Assembly: GCF_023715445.1 (NCBI RefSeq)
Contig: NZ_JAMBOD010000004.1
Span: forward strand, 186,001-250,000
Direction: 5' to 3'
DNA from: Fictibacillus nanhaiensis
GTDB taxonomy: Bacteria > Bacillota > Bacilli > Bacillales > Fictibacillaceae
DNA: 64,000 nt
A model generated the notes under the pieces. The model was not told the DNA's origin, did not search any database, and was given only the letters and a program-made list of their open reading frames with translations. Of this stretch, positions 34,848-43,733 are shown in pieces; position 1 is the first letter of the stretch; the number at the start of each line of letters is the position of its first letter. A program made the position numbers and the translations under genes.

Positions 34848-35203
34848 TCATTGAATGACTTCAGTTTTCATTTCAGAAGTAAATTCATGATTCACATTGC
34901 GATGTACATGAAAAGTCACTCTTGCATCTTTTTCATTTTGTAAGAGATAGTGATAGAATTGCTTTTGCCCCTCAATTGGAACAACTTTCTCTGAATCCCC
35001 ATGTAGTAGAAGCACAGGAGAATTACTAACATCTTTCCCTGGGGTCATACTTTTTAATTACATCTATTTCTACTCCAGACAGAGCATCCCTATTATCTGC
35101 TTTTCTAAATAATTCTTCTGTTAACACAAAGGATCCTGAACCGTTTATGTTGACTAATCCTGCTATATCCTGATGAAAATTTTCTAATAGCCTATTCAAC
35201 TAA
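34848..35203 (-). pseudogene. Alpha/beta hydrolase remnant
   Basis: A TTG-start frame at 35203 reads AGLVNINGSGSFVLTEELFR to KKYDPRERC and stops. One base out of frame it continues PGKDVSNSPVLLLHGDSEKV, VPIEGQKQFYHYLLQ and NVNHEF, the catalytic Asp/His end of a YitV-like esterase. Removing one C from CCCC near 35048 joins them. The first half, including the nucleophile Ser, is missing, so the locus is both truncated and frameshifted. Confidence 0.7.
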
Positions 35204-35234
35204 AAATATGCCGATATTTACATTCGGCTAAAAA

Positions 35235-35262
35235 AATCCCACTCAGAACTGAGTGGGATTTT
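35235..35262. terminator. Bidirectional terminator
   Basis: AATCCCACTCAGAACTGAGTGGGATT is a near perfect palindrome flanked by A and T runs. It ends the leftward HsdR-N-type gene. Confidence 0.9.
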
Positions 35263-35271
35263 TCAAACTAC

Positions 35272-36444
35272 TTAAGTTGTTATTTTACTTTCCTCTTTAA
35301 TATCATCATAACAAGCTAAAATTAAACTCTTCATTTCAAGTAAATCCTCAACAGAATTAATATATATTCTTGAATTCCCCATTCCTTTTGGTGATTCTTC
35401 AACCCTAAAACCAGGACACATTTGATCGACAACCTGTGGTTCTAATCTTGTAATAATATTTTTATTCCCTGTATCCGAATAAAATCTAATGAACCATTTT
35501 GTTATTACTCGATTCATTATATTAAAGTAACTTGAGTTATCTTTATATTTCAAGTTCTCCACATCTCTACCACTTACCTCTAAGGTTTCTTTGATTATGG
35601 AGAACGCTCTAAGTTCTTCTTCGGTAGTTAATACACCCGGTTTTGTTTTTTCTTCATTAACATCTTCTAATTTATCGTCAACATCGACTTTGGTTTGGTT
35701 TGATATTAAAATATCCTCTTGAGCTTGTTCTGCTTGAACATTAGTAAAAGATAAACCTTCTCCTATAATTTCTAATAGCGTATGGTTAATTGCTTTTTTA
35801 ATTATCGGTCTAAATTTTTCTACTACAATAGAAGTTACGCGTTGATTATTTAAATCTTTTATAAGGAATCTTACAAAGTCATCGGAAGGATTTTTAAATA
35901 ATTCTTTGAGGGTAGTATTTATGTTGTTAGTATAAACAAGTTCTTGGGAGAATTTAATATTTTCATTAACCTCAAAGTCTTCTTTTGTAAAATGCTCAGT
36001 TACTTCAATATCAAGATTAGTTAATGATTCAATATTAAATTGATAAAAAGGTTCGTCGTCCATAATATTATCTCTTTTTAAATCTGTGAAAAGCTTATAT
36101 TCTGTACCATTAGTTAAAATAGAAAATCTAACATCAGGTGTTGCATTAAAGTATCTATAAATTTGGGAGCTATGTCTATTAATTTCTCATTGACTGATTT
36201 AGCTTCAACAAAAATTATTGGTTTATTGTTTTTCTTTTTTTGCGTAATCTACTTTTTCACCCTTTTTAATTCCAAAATCAGAAACATATTCAGGTTCAAC
36301 TTCAAGTGGGTTAAATACATCAAACCCTAACTTTTGAATAAAGGGAATGATCAAAGCTTGCTTAGTGGATTCTTCATTAATAATATGAGATTTTCTTTCT
36401 ATAAGCTGGAGTGATAATTTCTCAAGTTCTTGCTTAAAATCCAT
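35272..36444 (-). pseudogene. HsdR-N-type nuclease-like gene with two frameshifts
   Basis: The segment from 36444 gives LIIPFIQKLGFDVFNPLEVE, EYVSDFGIKKGEKVDYA and then stops. In a second frame NNKPIIFVEAKSVNEKL follows, then a third frame runs SQIYRYFNATPDVRFSILTN through MDDEPFYQF to the end at 35272. VDYA with FVEAK is the PD-(D/E)xK metal site of the type I restriction enzyme R-subunit N-terminus. One base change in GCAAAAAAAGAAAAAC (about 36232) and one C added at about 36195 would restore about 390 residues. Proteins like this stand alone in many bacteria; defence is a guess. Confidence 0.75.
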
Positions 36445-36579
36445 AATAATTCCTCCTTTATTATTTATTTAATAGCTTCTTTACGTAAGTATTAATTCCT
36501 TCTTGTAAATATTCCTTTATTTCTAACGAATTAAAACCTTAATTTTAAATTCTGTAAAATACTGTGTTATAAAAATCTA
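36445..36579. other. Intergenic region
   Basis: AT-rich spacer between the HsdR-like gene and the heme O synthase gene. A 25-codon open stretch ending at TAA near 36464 has no start. Nothing else seen. Confidence 0.4.
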
Positions 36580-36617
36580 TCACACAACCCTCACACTTCC
36601 CTCACAAAACGTTCACA
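36580..36617. promoter_or_regulatory. Four phased TCACA/TGTGA boxes
   Basis: TCACA occurs at 36580, 36591, 36602 and 36613, exactly 11 bases apart. Read on the minus strand these give TTGTGTGA-, AAGTGTGAG-, TTTTGTGAG- and TTTTGTGAAC-type units, similar to the ResD consensus TTTGTGAAT I recall from B. subtilis cta and other respiration genes. One more TGTGA lies on the plus strand near 36636. Confidence 0.6.
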
Positions 36618-36748
36618 AAAAGCGATTTGAATGTGCTGTGAGTTGTTCTATCATTTGTACTGTAAAAAGATTTAATGCTTTAATAGAGATGTATTTAAGG
36701 TTACAATTAATTGGTTAACCTATAGAGATAATATATGAAGATGGTGTC

Positions 36749-37663
36749 TTGAAAATGGAAAGAAGTATTGAAAAACAAAAGTTGTCGGCAGTCCTAGGAC
36801 AAACGGTAAAAACGGGGATTATTAAATCAAACCTTGTACCGATGTTCGCTGGATTAACACTGGCTTTATATACGTACGATATTGAACCAGGCGATAAACT
36901 TATGGATATATTATTCGTCTTGATCGGTACAATTCTTGTTATTGGTGCTGCGGGGACTTTTAATAATATTTATGACCGCGATATCGATGCGATTATGGAA
37001 AGAACCAAAGTGCGTCCCACAGTGACGGGGGATATAAACATAAGAACAGCATTATGGCTCGGAATTTTGATGGGTGTACTCGGTCTTGTTGCACTAGCTT
37101 TTACAACTCCACTTGCTGCTTTGCTAGGTTTTCTTGGTCTTTTCTTTTACGTAGTTCCTTATACCATGTTAACGAAACGAAGAACAATCTATAACACAGA
37201 GGTCGGCTCAATCTCTGGTGCGATGCCTCCGCTGATCGGATGGGCTGCGATGACTGGTAGCATCGCTCACCCCGCAGCTGCTGCTCTTTTCATCATTCAA
37301 GTCATCTGGCAGATGCCGCACTTCTATGCAATCGCAATCCGCCGGCATGATGAATACAAAGCCGCAAGAATTCCGATGTTACCGGTTGTAAAAGGTATAA
37401 AGAGAACGTATACCCAAACCAATGCTTACCTAGTGCTATTAAGCTTAACAAGCTTTCTCTTCTTGCCATTAAGCTTGGGACTGACACTGGTAGCACTGCT
37501 CCTGAATGTAGGCTGGCTGGTGTTGAGCATCTACGGCTACAAAAAAAATAAGGATTCTGAGAAATGGGCGAAGCTGCTTTTTATCTACTCCCTGTTTCAT
37601 ATGACAATCCTGTTCGCAACGGTTATCGTTTACTCGCTAGTGGGAATTTTCATCCTTAAATAG
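36749..37663 (+). CDS. ctaB: Protoheme IX farnesyltransferase (heme O synthase)
   Basis: 304 residues, a membrane prenyltransferase of the UbiA superfamily with about nine helices. It adds a farnesyl group to heme B, giving heme O for cytochrome oxidases. NNIYDRDIDAIMERTKVRP carries the Asp-rich prenyl-diphosphate site. The ribosome site is weak and the start is TTG at 36749 or ATG six bases on. In B. subtilis ctaB is next to ctaA and the oxidase genes; here it is alone, as for the second copy, ctaO. The boxes at 36580 suggest ResD control. Confidence 0.93.
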   Translation: MKMERSIEKQKLSAVLGQTVKTGIIKSNLVPMFAGLTLALYTYDIEPGDKLMDILFVLIGTILVIGAAGTFNNIYDRDIDAIMERTKVRPTVTGDINIRTALWLGILMGVLGLVALAFTTPLAALLGFLGLFFYVVPYTMLTKRRTIYNTEVGSISGAMPPLIGWAAMTGSIAHPAAAALFIIQVIWQMPHFYAIAIRRHDEYKAARIPMLPVVKGIKRTYTQTNAYLVLLSLTSFLFLPLSLGLTLVALLLNVGWLVLSIYGYKKNKDSEKWAKLLFIYSLFHMTILFATVIVYSLVGIFILK

Positions 37664-37674
37664 AAAGCAAAAAA

Positions 37675-37700
37675 AGCCTGGACAGCCAGGCTTTTTTATA
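37675..37700 (+). terminator. Terminator of the heme O synthase gene
   Basis: AGCCTGG-ACAG-CCAGGCT hairpin followed by TTTTTT. Confidence 0.95.
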
Positions 37701-37791
37701 TGCTTGTTAACGAATGTCATGCAATTAGATTTTTCACAAGTAATGCACCAGATTGAAGGTACACTCCAATAATGCATAATTTTCTACCTTT

Positions 37792-38373
37792 TTATTCAAA
37801 AGTTGAACGAATCGAATCTAATGGTTCTCGTCCTTCAGCAACGGCATTCACTTTTTCAACAAATTGCTTCTGGATTAAATGTTTGAGTGGCTGATTTACA
37901 CGATTAAAATACTTAAATGCTTCCATTGCCATTTCATCCCATTCCTGATAACAATGCAAATAATCTTCTGCCGTTACTTTCGTTCTCGTAGTCCCTTCTT
38001 CGGGTACACAATGAAAAGATTCATCGTCACCCAGTGTCCCATAATCGCATGTGATCTCTTCACCAGGGTAAATGTCTCGAGCTGCTAACTCAAGCTCATA
38101 CGCTGTTGCGATCATATTGGGCAGGAAGCTGTGATTAATGTACCTTCCATTATCCCAACATAGTACATATTGGTCGTTTTCATTTTGATAAGAATATTTA
38201 TAAATGAAATCTTTTCGAAATGTATCAAGTGACTCTACGTAATCTTCATCAAGAATCTGGTCTAAATCATCCAATACCCAAAGAATTGTCCCTTTTGGGA
38301 TAAACTTAGTAGCAAATACTCCAACACCTATCTCATCACTTACAAAGCGGATTTCCGTATGTGGATGCATCAT
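37792..38373 (-). CDS. SET-domain protein
   Basis: 193 residues from MMHPHTEIRF (the earlier GTG lacks a proper site). The SET fold shows EIGVGVFATKFIPKGTI at the start, NGRYINHSFLPNMIAT with the NHS motif that contacts S-adenosylmethionine, and GEEITCDYGTLGDD. SET enzymes methylate protein lysines. Bacterial SET proteins are often acquired or of unclear target. It lacks a post-SET cysteine cluster. It is a single gene and its target is not evident. Confidence 0.85.
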   Translation of the reverse strand: MMHPHTEIRFVSDEIGVGVFATKFIPKGTILWVLDDLDQILDEDYVESLDTFRKDFIYKYSYQNENDQYVLCWDNGRYINHSFLPNMIATAYELELAARDIYPGEEITCDYGTLGDDESFHCVPEEGTTRTKVTAEDYLHCYQEWDEMAMEAFKYFNRVNQPLKHLIQKQFVEKVNAVAEGREPLDSIRSTFE

Positions 38374-38599
38374 TCTTATCACACGCCTTTTCTTTTTACT
38401 TCAGAGAATGTTTCTGATGTAAACAGAATATGCATCATGCCCCATTTCGTAATTGGAAATGCGCCAAAAAAGCTACAAATGTGTATTTGTGAAAATAGAG
38501 CTTGCAGAGAAAGGTGAGGTCCAGATTGTTCACTAAACAATTGCTATGACTATGCACCCGAATGTGGAATAGTCAAAGCATATTGTATCATCAACGGAT

Positions 38600-39445
38600 T
38601 CATTTTTTCATAACAGGAATCCACACTTCAGATCTATAGCCTTCAGCTTCGGTTTTATCGGGGATATAAACCTCAATTTCGGGCAGTCCGGCATGCTCAT
38701 ATTCAGTTGCCGGAAACCATTCTTGAAAAATCTGACGGAATCTATTCTGAATGGCTGCCGGAAGCGGCCCCGAACATGGGAATACAGCCCATGTTGAGGA
38801 GGGTATCCTTTGCAGTGATAAGCCAACAGCAGGAACCTCTCCCTCTTCTTTCTTTCCAATCAGGTATGTAAAATTTTCGTTAAAATTCAACGTTATGCCG
38901 AGTAATGGTGCATCTGGTTGCTTAGAATCTATTTTTGCTAGTGTCCCATCCTGCTGACATTCTCCCCAAAACCATTGGCGAGTCCTTCCTTCGTTCCCAC
39001 AAATTAATGTAGCCGATTTACCCATTACGGTAAATGACTCTTTTTCCTCTATGAGATAATCCACTTCCTTTTCTCCTCGGATCGTGAGTTGGAACGAAAG
39101 GCGGGGAAACGCTTTTAATGATACACCCGAATGTCGAGCTTCCGATGGAGAAATCCCATGAATTTTACGGAACAATTTGGAAAAGGATTCTGGCGAATTA
39201 TATCCGTATTTCAAAGCTACATCAACCACTTTCGAGGGGGATACGGCCAGTTCTTGTGCTGCTAATGTCAATTTTCGCTTTCGTACATATTCGGCTACGG
39301 TCATTCCAGTCAACATATGGAACATCCTTTGAAAATGGAATGGCGAGGAATAAGCTACCTTCGCGATCGCTTCGATATCAAGCGGTTCGTTCATCTTACT
39401 CTCTATAAACTCCAGGGCATCTTCCATCCGTTTCAACCAATCCAC
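38600..39445 (-). CDS. AraC-family regulator with GyrI-like ligand domain
   Basis: 281 residues, GTG start with GAGGTGATC upstream. Two helix-turn-helix motifs lie in residues 1-105 (MNEPLDIEAIAKVAYSSPFHFQRMFHMLTGMTVAEYVRKRKLTLAAQELA and VVDVALKYGYNSPESFSKLFRKIHGISPSEAR). Residues about 120-281 are a GyrI-like effector domain (VPAVGLSLQRIPSSTWAVFPCSGPLPAAIQNRFRQIFQEWFP). This order is typical of regulators that sense hydrophobic drugs or antibiotics. No obvious target gene is adjacent. Confidence 0.9.
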   Translation of the reverse strand: MDWLKRMEDALEFIESKMNEPLDIEAIAKVAYSSPFHFQRMFHMLTGMTVAEYVRKRKLTLAAQELAVSPSKVVDVALKYGYNSPESFSKLFRKIHGISPSEARHSGVSLKAFPRLSFQLTIRGEKEVDYLIEEKESFTVMGKSATLICGNEGRTRQWFWGECQQDGTLAKIDSKQPDAPLLGITLNFNENFTYLIGKKEEGEVPAVGLSLQRIPSSTWAVFPCSGPLPAAIQNRFRQIFQEWFPATEYEHAGLPEIEVYIPDKTEAEGYRSEVWIPVMKK

Positions 39446-39684
39446 ACGATCACCTCTTCAATCTTTGAAATACTATTCAGGTCCACCATTTTAGACGTTA
39501 TTACATTCGACAGCTGCTGAGTTCCAACCTGCTAAGTCCTATTAAAATACTAATTTGATGACAAGCAATAAAGTACCTGTTCAATAAAAGCACGGAAAGA
39601 CAGGATTCATATCTATGAGGTTTATATAATGATTACAGGAAATCAAATAAAACGAAGAGGTAACGAAGGGAGAGTTTGAGTTTG

Positions 39685-40389
39685 ATGAAAAAATGGATAT
39701 TTAGTTTGATCACACTAGGTACGCTTTTTTCAACCAGTTCAGCAACATTTGCTTATCTTCCACCCGATCGGTATGTGGAGTATGTAGCGTTAGGTGATTC
39801 TATACCAGCGGGGATGACACCTTATGGTTCCTATGACCTTAGCTATCCAGATTATCTTAAGAAACATTTTGAAAGTGGAAAAAATAAGCTGTTAGATTAC
39901 AATAATTTTGCTGTTCCCGGTTACACTTCAGAGCAATTAAAAAATGATGTAAAAAATAACACCAACATACAGAATGAAATAAAAGAAGCCACACATATCA
40001 CCCTTACGATCGGTGCAAATGACCTGTTCCAAAAACTCCTTTCCGATCCGTCCACCGCTCATGAAGGAATCACCACTGCCAGTGAAAATTTACAAACGAT
40101 ACTCAGTACGATTGATGAACTAAATCCTGAGGTCGAGGTCTTTGTAATGGGGTATTATAATCCATTTGCCTACTACCCTGAGCAGGTCCAGGAGTTTTTA
40201 GTTCCATTAGTAGAGACACTGAACTCAGAAATTGAAAAGCGTACCGAAGCCAATGGTGATACGTATGTTGCGACAGGTAACCGAATAGATCCACACTTTG
40301 AGAAATATATGCCGAACCCTGAAGATAATCATTTGAATGTAAAAGGATACAAAGAAATCGCAAAAGAATTTTGGAAGGCTATCAAGTAA
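39685..40389 (+). CDS. SGNH/GDSL hydrolase, secreted
   Basis: 234 residues. The ATG has GGGAG about 10 bases upstream; a TTG nine bases earlier is less likely. A signal peptide (MKKWIFSLITLGTLFSTSSATFAY) precedes the SGNH blocks: VALGDSIPAGM (Ser nucleophile), NFAVPGYTSEQL (Gly), TLTIGANDLFQ (Asn) and PNPEDNHLNVKGY (Asp-x2-His). It is an extracellular esterase or lipase of unknown substrate. A strong terminator follows. Confidence 0.9.
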   Translation: MKKWIFSLITLGTLFSTSSATFAYLPPDRYVEYVALGDSIPAGMTPYGSYDLSYPDYLKKHFESGKNKLLDYNNFAVPGYTSEQLKNDVKNNTNIQNEIKEATHITLTIGANDLFQKLLSDPSTAHEGITTASENLQTILSTIDELNPEVEVFVMGYYNPFAYYPEQVQEFLVPLVETLNSEIEKRTEANGDTYVATGNRIDPHFEKYMPNPEDNHLNVKGYKEIAKEFWKAIK

Positions 40390-40430
40390 AACAGGTAAAC
40401 AATTTTAATATAAATACAAAAACCGTAGCT

Positions 40431-40466
40431 AAAAACGACTCTTCCTGGAGGAGTCGTTTTTTCTTT
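40431..40466 (+). terminator. Terminator of the SGNH hydrolase gene
   Basis: AAAACGACTC-TTCCTGGAG-GAGTCGTTTT hairpin followed by T-run. Confidence 0.9.
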
Positions 40467-40526
40467 ACCAAAATGTATATTAGCTCAATTATATTATATG
40501 TCTATTAAACTATCTCCATTAGTCTA

Positions 40527-40555
40527 CACAACTTGTCTCACTTTTTCATAAGATA
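40527..40555 (+). promoter_or_regulatory. SigK-like promoter
   Basis: CACA (40527-40530) and, 16 bases later, CATAAGATA (40547-40555), matching the late mother-cell consensus mACm-16-CATAnnnTA. It lies 57 bases before the Cys-rich gene. Confidence 0.55.
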
Positions 40556-40611
40556 TAAAGATACCGATAAAAAAGTTAATTTTGGTATCACTTAGTGAGG
40601 TGACGTATATT

Positions 40612-40746
40612 ATGTGTTTCAGCTGTAATCGTAAATCTAGTAAATGCAGATGTGAATCTTCTTCATCTTCATCTGATAGATGTAGAAAGCGCAGAAAGAG
40701 AAGTTGCAGATGCCGCGACCCTTGGAGAAAAATTTTGTTTTGGTAA
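40612..40746 (+). CDS. Cys/Arg-rich 44-residue protein, candidate spore component
   Basis: 44 residues: MCFSCNRKSSKCRCESSSSS and then SDRCRKRRKRSCRCRDPWRK, ending in ILFW. Seven Cys at 2, 5, 12, 14, 24, 32 and 34, in CxxC and CxC spacings, with a Ser run and about 12 Arg/Lys. GAGGTGA lies 7 bases before the ATG, and a strong terminator follows the stop by only a few bases, so the gene is real. A SigK-like promoter upstream suggests late sporulation. Likely cross-linked or metal-binding coat protein; inference. Secreted peptide or metallothionein is an alternative. Confidence 0.8.
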   Translation: MCFSCNRKSSKCRCESSSSSSDRCRKRRKRSCRCRDPWRKILFW

Positions 40747-40749
40747 GAT

Positions 40750-40776
40750 GCAACCCCGTTTAACGGGGTTCTTATT
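40750..40776 (+). terminator. Terminator of the Cys-rich gene
   Basis: AACCCCGTT-TAACGGGGTT hairpin followed by CTTATT, directly after the stop. Confidence 0.85.
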
Positions 40777-41169
40777 ACTTAAGGCGTCTTCTTTATAGGA
40801 GTACTACCCTCGCTATTTATCCAAGTTTCCATTCGTTAATATTTGTTGATTCACGATGAGAATCATCAATGTGTTGCCCTATTTTAAGTGCATAAAAGTC
40901 AAGATTTCCAGCACAATCATAATTAAATTTTTATTCTATGAATCTTCCCGTTAGTAATACCATTTTTCTTAAACCATGCTAATAAACTCCACTCTATAAA
41001 TAGCACCGATAATTCTTGGATTTATATATTAATAGTAATACCGATAGAGCGACCTTATTTATCACGGATGCTTTATCGGTATTTCTCCTGCATTACGCAG
41101 TGCTTTTATCATTCTAGTATCTTATTTTTCTATTCCATTTAAAGCACCGACAATTGTTGAAAATATAAA
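40777..41169. other. Intergenic region with a hairpin and paired short repeat
   Basis: AATACCGATAGAG...TTTATCGGTATT is a hairpin near 41036-41083. AGCACCGATAATTCTTG (about 41002) recurs as AGCACCGACAATTGTTG (about 41146). No gene recognised. Confidence 0.5.
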
Positions 41170-41616
41170 TTAGATAAAATCTAGTATCCTAAGGTCCACT
41201 GAGTCTATATATCCAATTTCTTCTCTTAAATCCCAGAGCTTTATTTTTGAAATTTCTTCGTTCTCAATAAATGGTTGGATTTTTTCGGTTCTTGCAAAAT
41301 AAACAGGATTAAACTTAATCTCTCCATTTATAATTTTTTTGGACTTTAGTAAACCTTTAAATTCCATATCTAATACCTTTTGGCCAGTTTCTTCGTATAG
41401 TTCTCTTATAGCACATTCCTTTGGAGTCTCGTCACCTTCTCGACGCCCGGCTGGCAACTCCCATTGTTTGCGCCAAACGTTGTAACACATAAGGTATTTG
41501 TCTCCACATTTTATTACTGCAAAGGAACCAGCTAATGGCTGATATTTATAGAGCTCTTCTTCCGTTATAATTATAAATTCAAGAAACTCTAAACCATTAC
41601 TTTTAGTTAAATTCAA
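41170..41616 (-). CDS. Nudix hydrolase
   Basis: 148 residues, TTG start with GGAG upstream. The Nudix box is intact: WELPAGRREGDETPKECAIRELYEETGQ (G-x5-E-x7-R-E-x-x-E-E-T-G). LLKSKKIINGEIKFNPVYFARTEKIQ follows. Nudix enzymes split nucleotide or nucleotide-sugar diphosphates; the exact substrate is not visible. Single gene. Confidence 0.9.
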   Translation of the reverse strand: MNLTKSNGLEFLEFIIITEEELYKYQPLAGSFAVIKCGDKYLMCYNVWRKQWELPAGRREGDETPKECAIRELYEETGQKVLDMEFKGLLKSKKIINGEIKFNPVYFARTEKIQPFIENEEISKIKLWDLREEIGYIDSVDLRILDFI

Positions 41617-41806
41617 AGGACCATCTCCCCCACTTCATACGAACACCTCTTCTACATTCTTTCACTTACTTCAATAAAAAATGCTCTTCTCCTTCTTGAA
41701 GAAATGGGCTCTTAAACAATATGAAAATGTTATTCTCATTTACATCTCTCTAAGAGTATAATTTCCTTAGTATTATTTTGAGATATAAATAAGGAGACAA
41801 CGATAA

Positions 41807-42370
41807 ATGATTAAATTGACTAAAGAAATAAACGAGCAGCAACATTATTGGGAAGTCTGGAATGATGGAAAGACTATCACTGAACACTGGGGAGTAGTTG
41901 GTGATGCTGGTGAAAGTAAAGAAATTAAAGTTTCTCTCTTTCAACGTACGGATAAGGTAATGGGCAGCTTAGCTGATGAAAAAATGAATGAAGGATATAT
42001 TTTATTAAATGAGGACCAACTTCCGGAGATCATCATTCAGCATACTAACGAAAAATTGGATATGGAAGAAGCTTTTGAGAAGCGAAATCTTGTTGAAGAG
42101 CTGATGAACGAATGTCTTGGTTGGACCGGAAATGGCTTTGTCGATGGCGGAGAAATTGAAGTAGAATCTTTTTTAACTAACGTTTTCTGCCCAGTAGTTA
42201 ATGTAGAAGCAGCTTTTAAAACCATTTTAAAAGAATTGAAAGAAAACGATTTAATGGAAGGTGTAACAATCGCTTACTGCCAGCCAGAACTAGATGAAGA
42301 TGAACAGGATGAGGATTATGATAACCCATATATTGTCCTTTACCCTGAGGGCGGGGAAATCGAATTTTAG
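41807..42370 (+). CDS. WGR-like domain protein
   Basis: 187 residues. YWEVWNDGKTITEHWGVVGDAGESKEIKVS near the start resembles the WGR fold (Trp-Gly-Arg, here WGV). A second, acidic half (EAFEKRNLVEELMNECLGWTGNGFVDGGEIEVESFLTNVFCPVVNVEAAFKTILKEL) is not recognised. AAGGAG lies before the ATG. The stop may be caused by a lost base: adding one T to TTTT at 42365-42368 would extend the protein by IAKRTITLLHEPEEFEDE to TAA at 42427, right before the terminator. Confidence 0.75.
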   Translation: MIKLTKEINEQQHYWEVWNDGKTITEHWGVVGDAGESKEIKVSLFQRTDKVMGSLADEKMNEGYILLNEDQLPEIIIQHTNEKLDMEEAFEKRNLVEELMNECLGWTGNGFVDGGEIEVESFLTNVFCPVVNVEAAFKTILKELKENDLMEGVTIAYCQPELDEDEQDEDYDNPYIVLYPEGGEIEF

Positions 42371-42435
42371 ACATTGCCAAACGGACAATAACGTTATTAC
42401 ACGAACCCGAGGAATTTGAAGATGAATAAATTAAA

Positions 42436-42462
42436 AAACCATCTCAGCAGATGGTTTTTTTC
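42436..42462. terminator. Terminator of the WGR-like gene
   Basis: AAACCATCT-CAGC-AGATGGTTT hairpin with T-run on the plus strand and A-run before it. Confidence 0.9.
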
Positions 42463-42476
42463 TTATCAATAATCGT

Positions 42477-42602
42477 CTATTCAACTTTAATATTACCAAC
42501 AAACTCTATATCTCCCTAATCAGAGTCAAAGTCTATTTCTAGTACATAATTACCCTTTTATTTAGGAAAAAAGAAAGTCTTATCAGCTTCATTTAACAAA
42601 AG
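42477..42602 (-). pseudogene. Decayed gene end with two in-frame stops
   Basis: One frame reads LLLNEADKTFFFPK, TAA, KGNYVLEIDFDSD, TAG, GDIEFVGNIKVE, TAG. All three pieces are in the same frame and read like one beta-rich protein end, so this is a nonsense-mutated remnant. No start remains. The parent family is not recognised. Confidence 0.5.
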
Positions 42603-42625
42603 TCATGATGACCCTTTTTAGGCGT

Positions 42626-43174
42626 TTAAATGTGGATATCTTCTTTTAAGATTGAGTACATCAATAAGTCATCAAATTTCCCGCATGTATATTCGTAATG
42701 CCTTAACAAACCTTCTTTTTGGAAACCTGACCTCTCTACTAATTTCTGTGAGGGAAGATTAGCGGGTTCAATTAAAGCCTCGATGCGTTCAAGTTCCAAA
42801 TACTTAAACCCAAACTTCACGACCGCTTCCAATGCCTCACGGGCGATACCTTGTCCCCAATACTCTTTGCTCAACTCGAAGCCTACTTCTGTACGGTAAT
42901 GCTTCGGGACTCTGTTCAGGAAACCGCAGCTGCCAATCACTTGATTATCATCTTTCAGAGTAATTCCCCACCTAATCCCTGTACCATTTTTCACAATAGA
43001 TTCGTACCAGGCAATTTCATCACACGCATCTTCAATAGATTGGAATGGTTCTAACCCCATATGCTTTACAACTTCTGGGTCAGACAAATAGGCAAGCATG
43101 TCTTTTGCATCTGCTTTAGTTGCTTCTCTTAAAATCAATCGCTCCGTCTCAATTAGAGGAAATTTGTTGTTCAT
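42626..43174 (-). CDS. GNAT acetyltransferase, RimJ/RimL type
   Basis: 182 residues. LIETERLILREATKADAKDMLAYLSDPEVVKHMGL is the standard start. TEVGFELSKEYWGQGIAREALEAVVKFGFKYLELERIEALIEPANLPSQKLVERSGFQKEGLLR carries the acetyl-CoA loop (GQGIAREAL) and helix. Its ATG overlaps the stop of the upstream Nudix gene (ATGA), so both are translated together. Protein N-terminal or antibiotic acetylation are possible. Confidence 0.9.
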   Translation of the reverse strand: MNNKFPLIETERLILREATKADAKDMLAYLSDPEVVKHMGLEPFQSIEDACDEIAWYESIVKNGTGIRWGITLKDDNQVIGSCGFLNRVPKHYRTEVGFELSKEYWGQGIAREALEAVVKFGFKYLELERIEALIEPANLPSQKLVERSGFQKEGLLRHYEYTCGKFDDLLMYSILKEDIHI

Positions 43175-43632
43175 TTGTGATGTCTCCTTTTTAACTTTCT
43201 TGTCAGTCTTTTATGTAATTCCCATAGTGCTGTACGATTGCTGTCCCACTTTAGTTCGTTCATTGGTTCTTCATAACTCACCCATTTATATGCAGCATGT
43301 TCCCTCGACAGCAGTATCTCTTTTTCAAAAACTTCTATGCCAAAAGAAAATTCTTTAATAACCAAAACATCCTCGCCCCAAAAAAATTCTCCTACGACAT
43401 GGTCAACGGGGATAGCGTTTATCGAATCTAATGGCATGATCATGCAGGATTCAATGAGTCCAGCCTCTTCAAACACTTCTCGTCTTGCAGCTTCGATCGG
43501 CTTTTCATCATCTTCTCCACCGCCTGCAATCCATTGCCAATAATGCAGGTCTGCTCGTTTAAGGACCGCATATTCAATGTTACTTCCAGTAATTCTATAG
43601 GGCAGAACCAGAACTTGGAACGGTGCACGCAT
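43171..43632 (-). CDS. Nudix hydrolase
   Basis: 153 residues. The Nudix box is WIAGGGEDDEKPIEAARREVFEEAGL, in which the first Gly is GGG and the last residues are REVFEEAG. FQVLVLPYRITGSNIEYAVLKRAD at the start and YKWVSYEEPMNELKWDSNRTALWEL at the end resemble the DHNTP/folate-type Nudix group, but I cannot assign it. GGAGG lies before the ATG. It is coupled to the GNAT gene. Confidence 0.88.
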   Translation of the reverse strand: MRAPFQVLVLPYRITGSNIEYAVLKRADLHYWQWIAGGGEDDEKPIEAARREVFEEAGLIESCMIMPLDSINAIPVDHVVGEFFWGEDVLVIKEFSFGIEVFEKEILLSREHAAYKWVSYEEPMNELKWDSNRTALWELHKRLTRKLKRRHHK

Positions 43633-43733
43633 AAGTTTGCCTCCATGTGCTTTTTTTGTAACAGTTTAACGCAGTAAACACGGTAAAACTCGGCTATTAT
43701 AATAATAACTTATTTTTAGCCGGGGGCTTTAAT

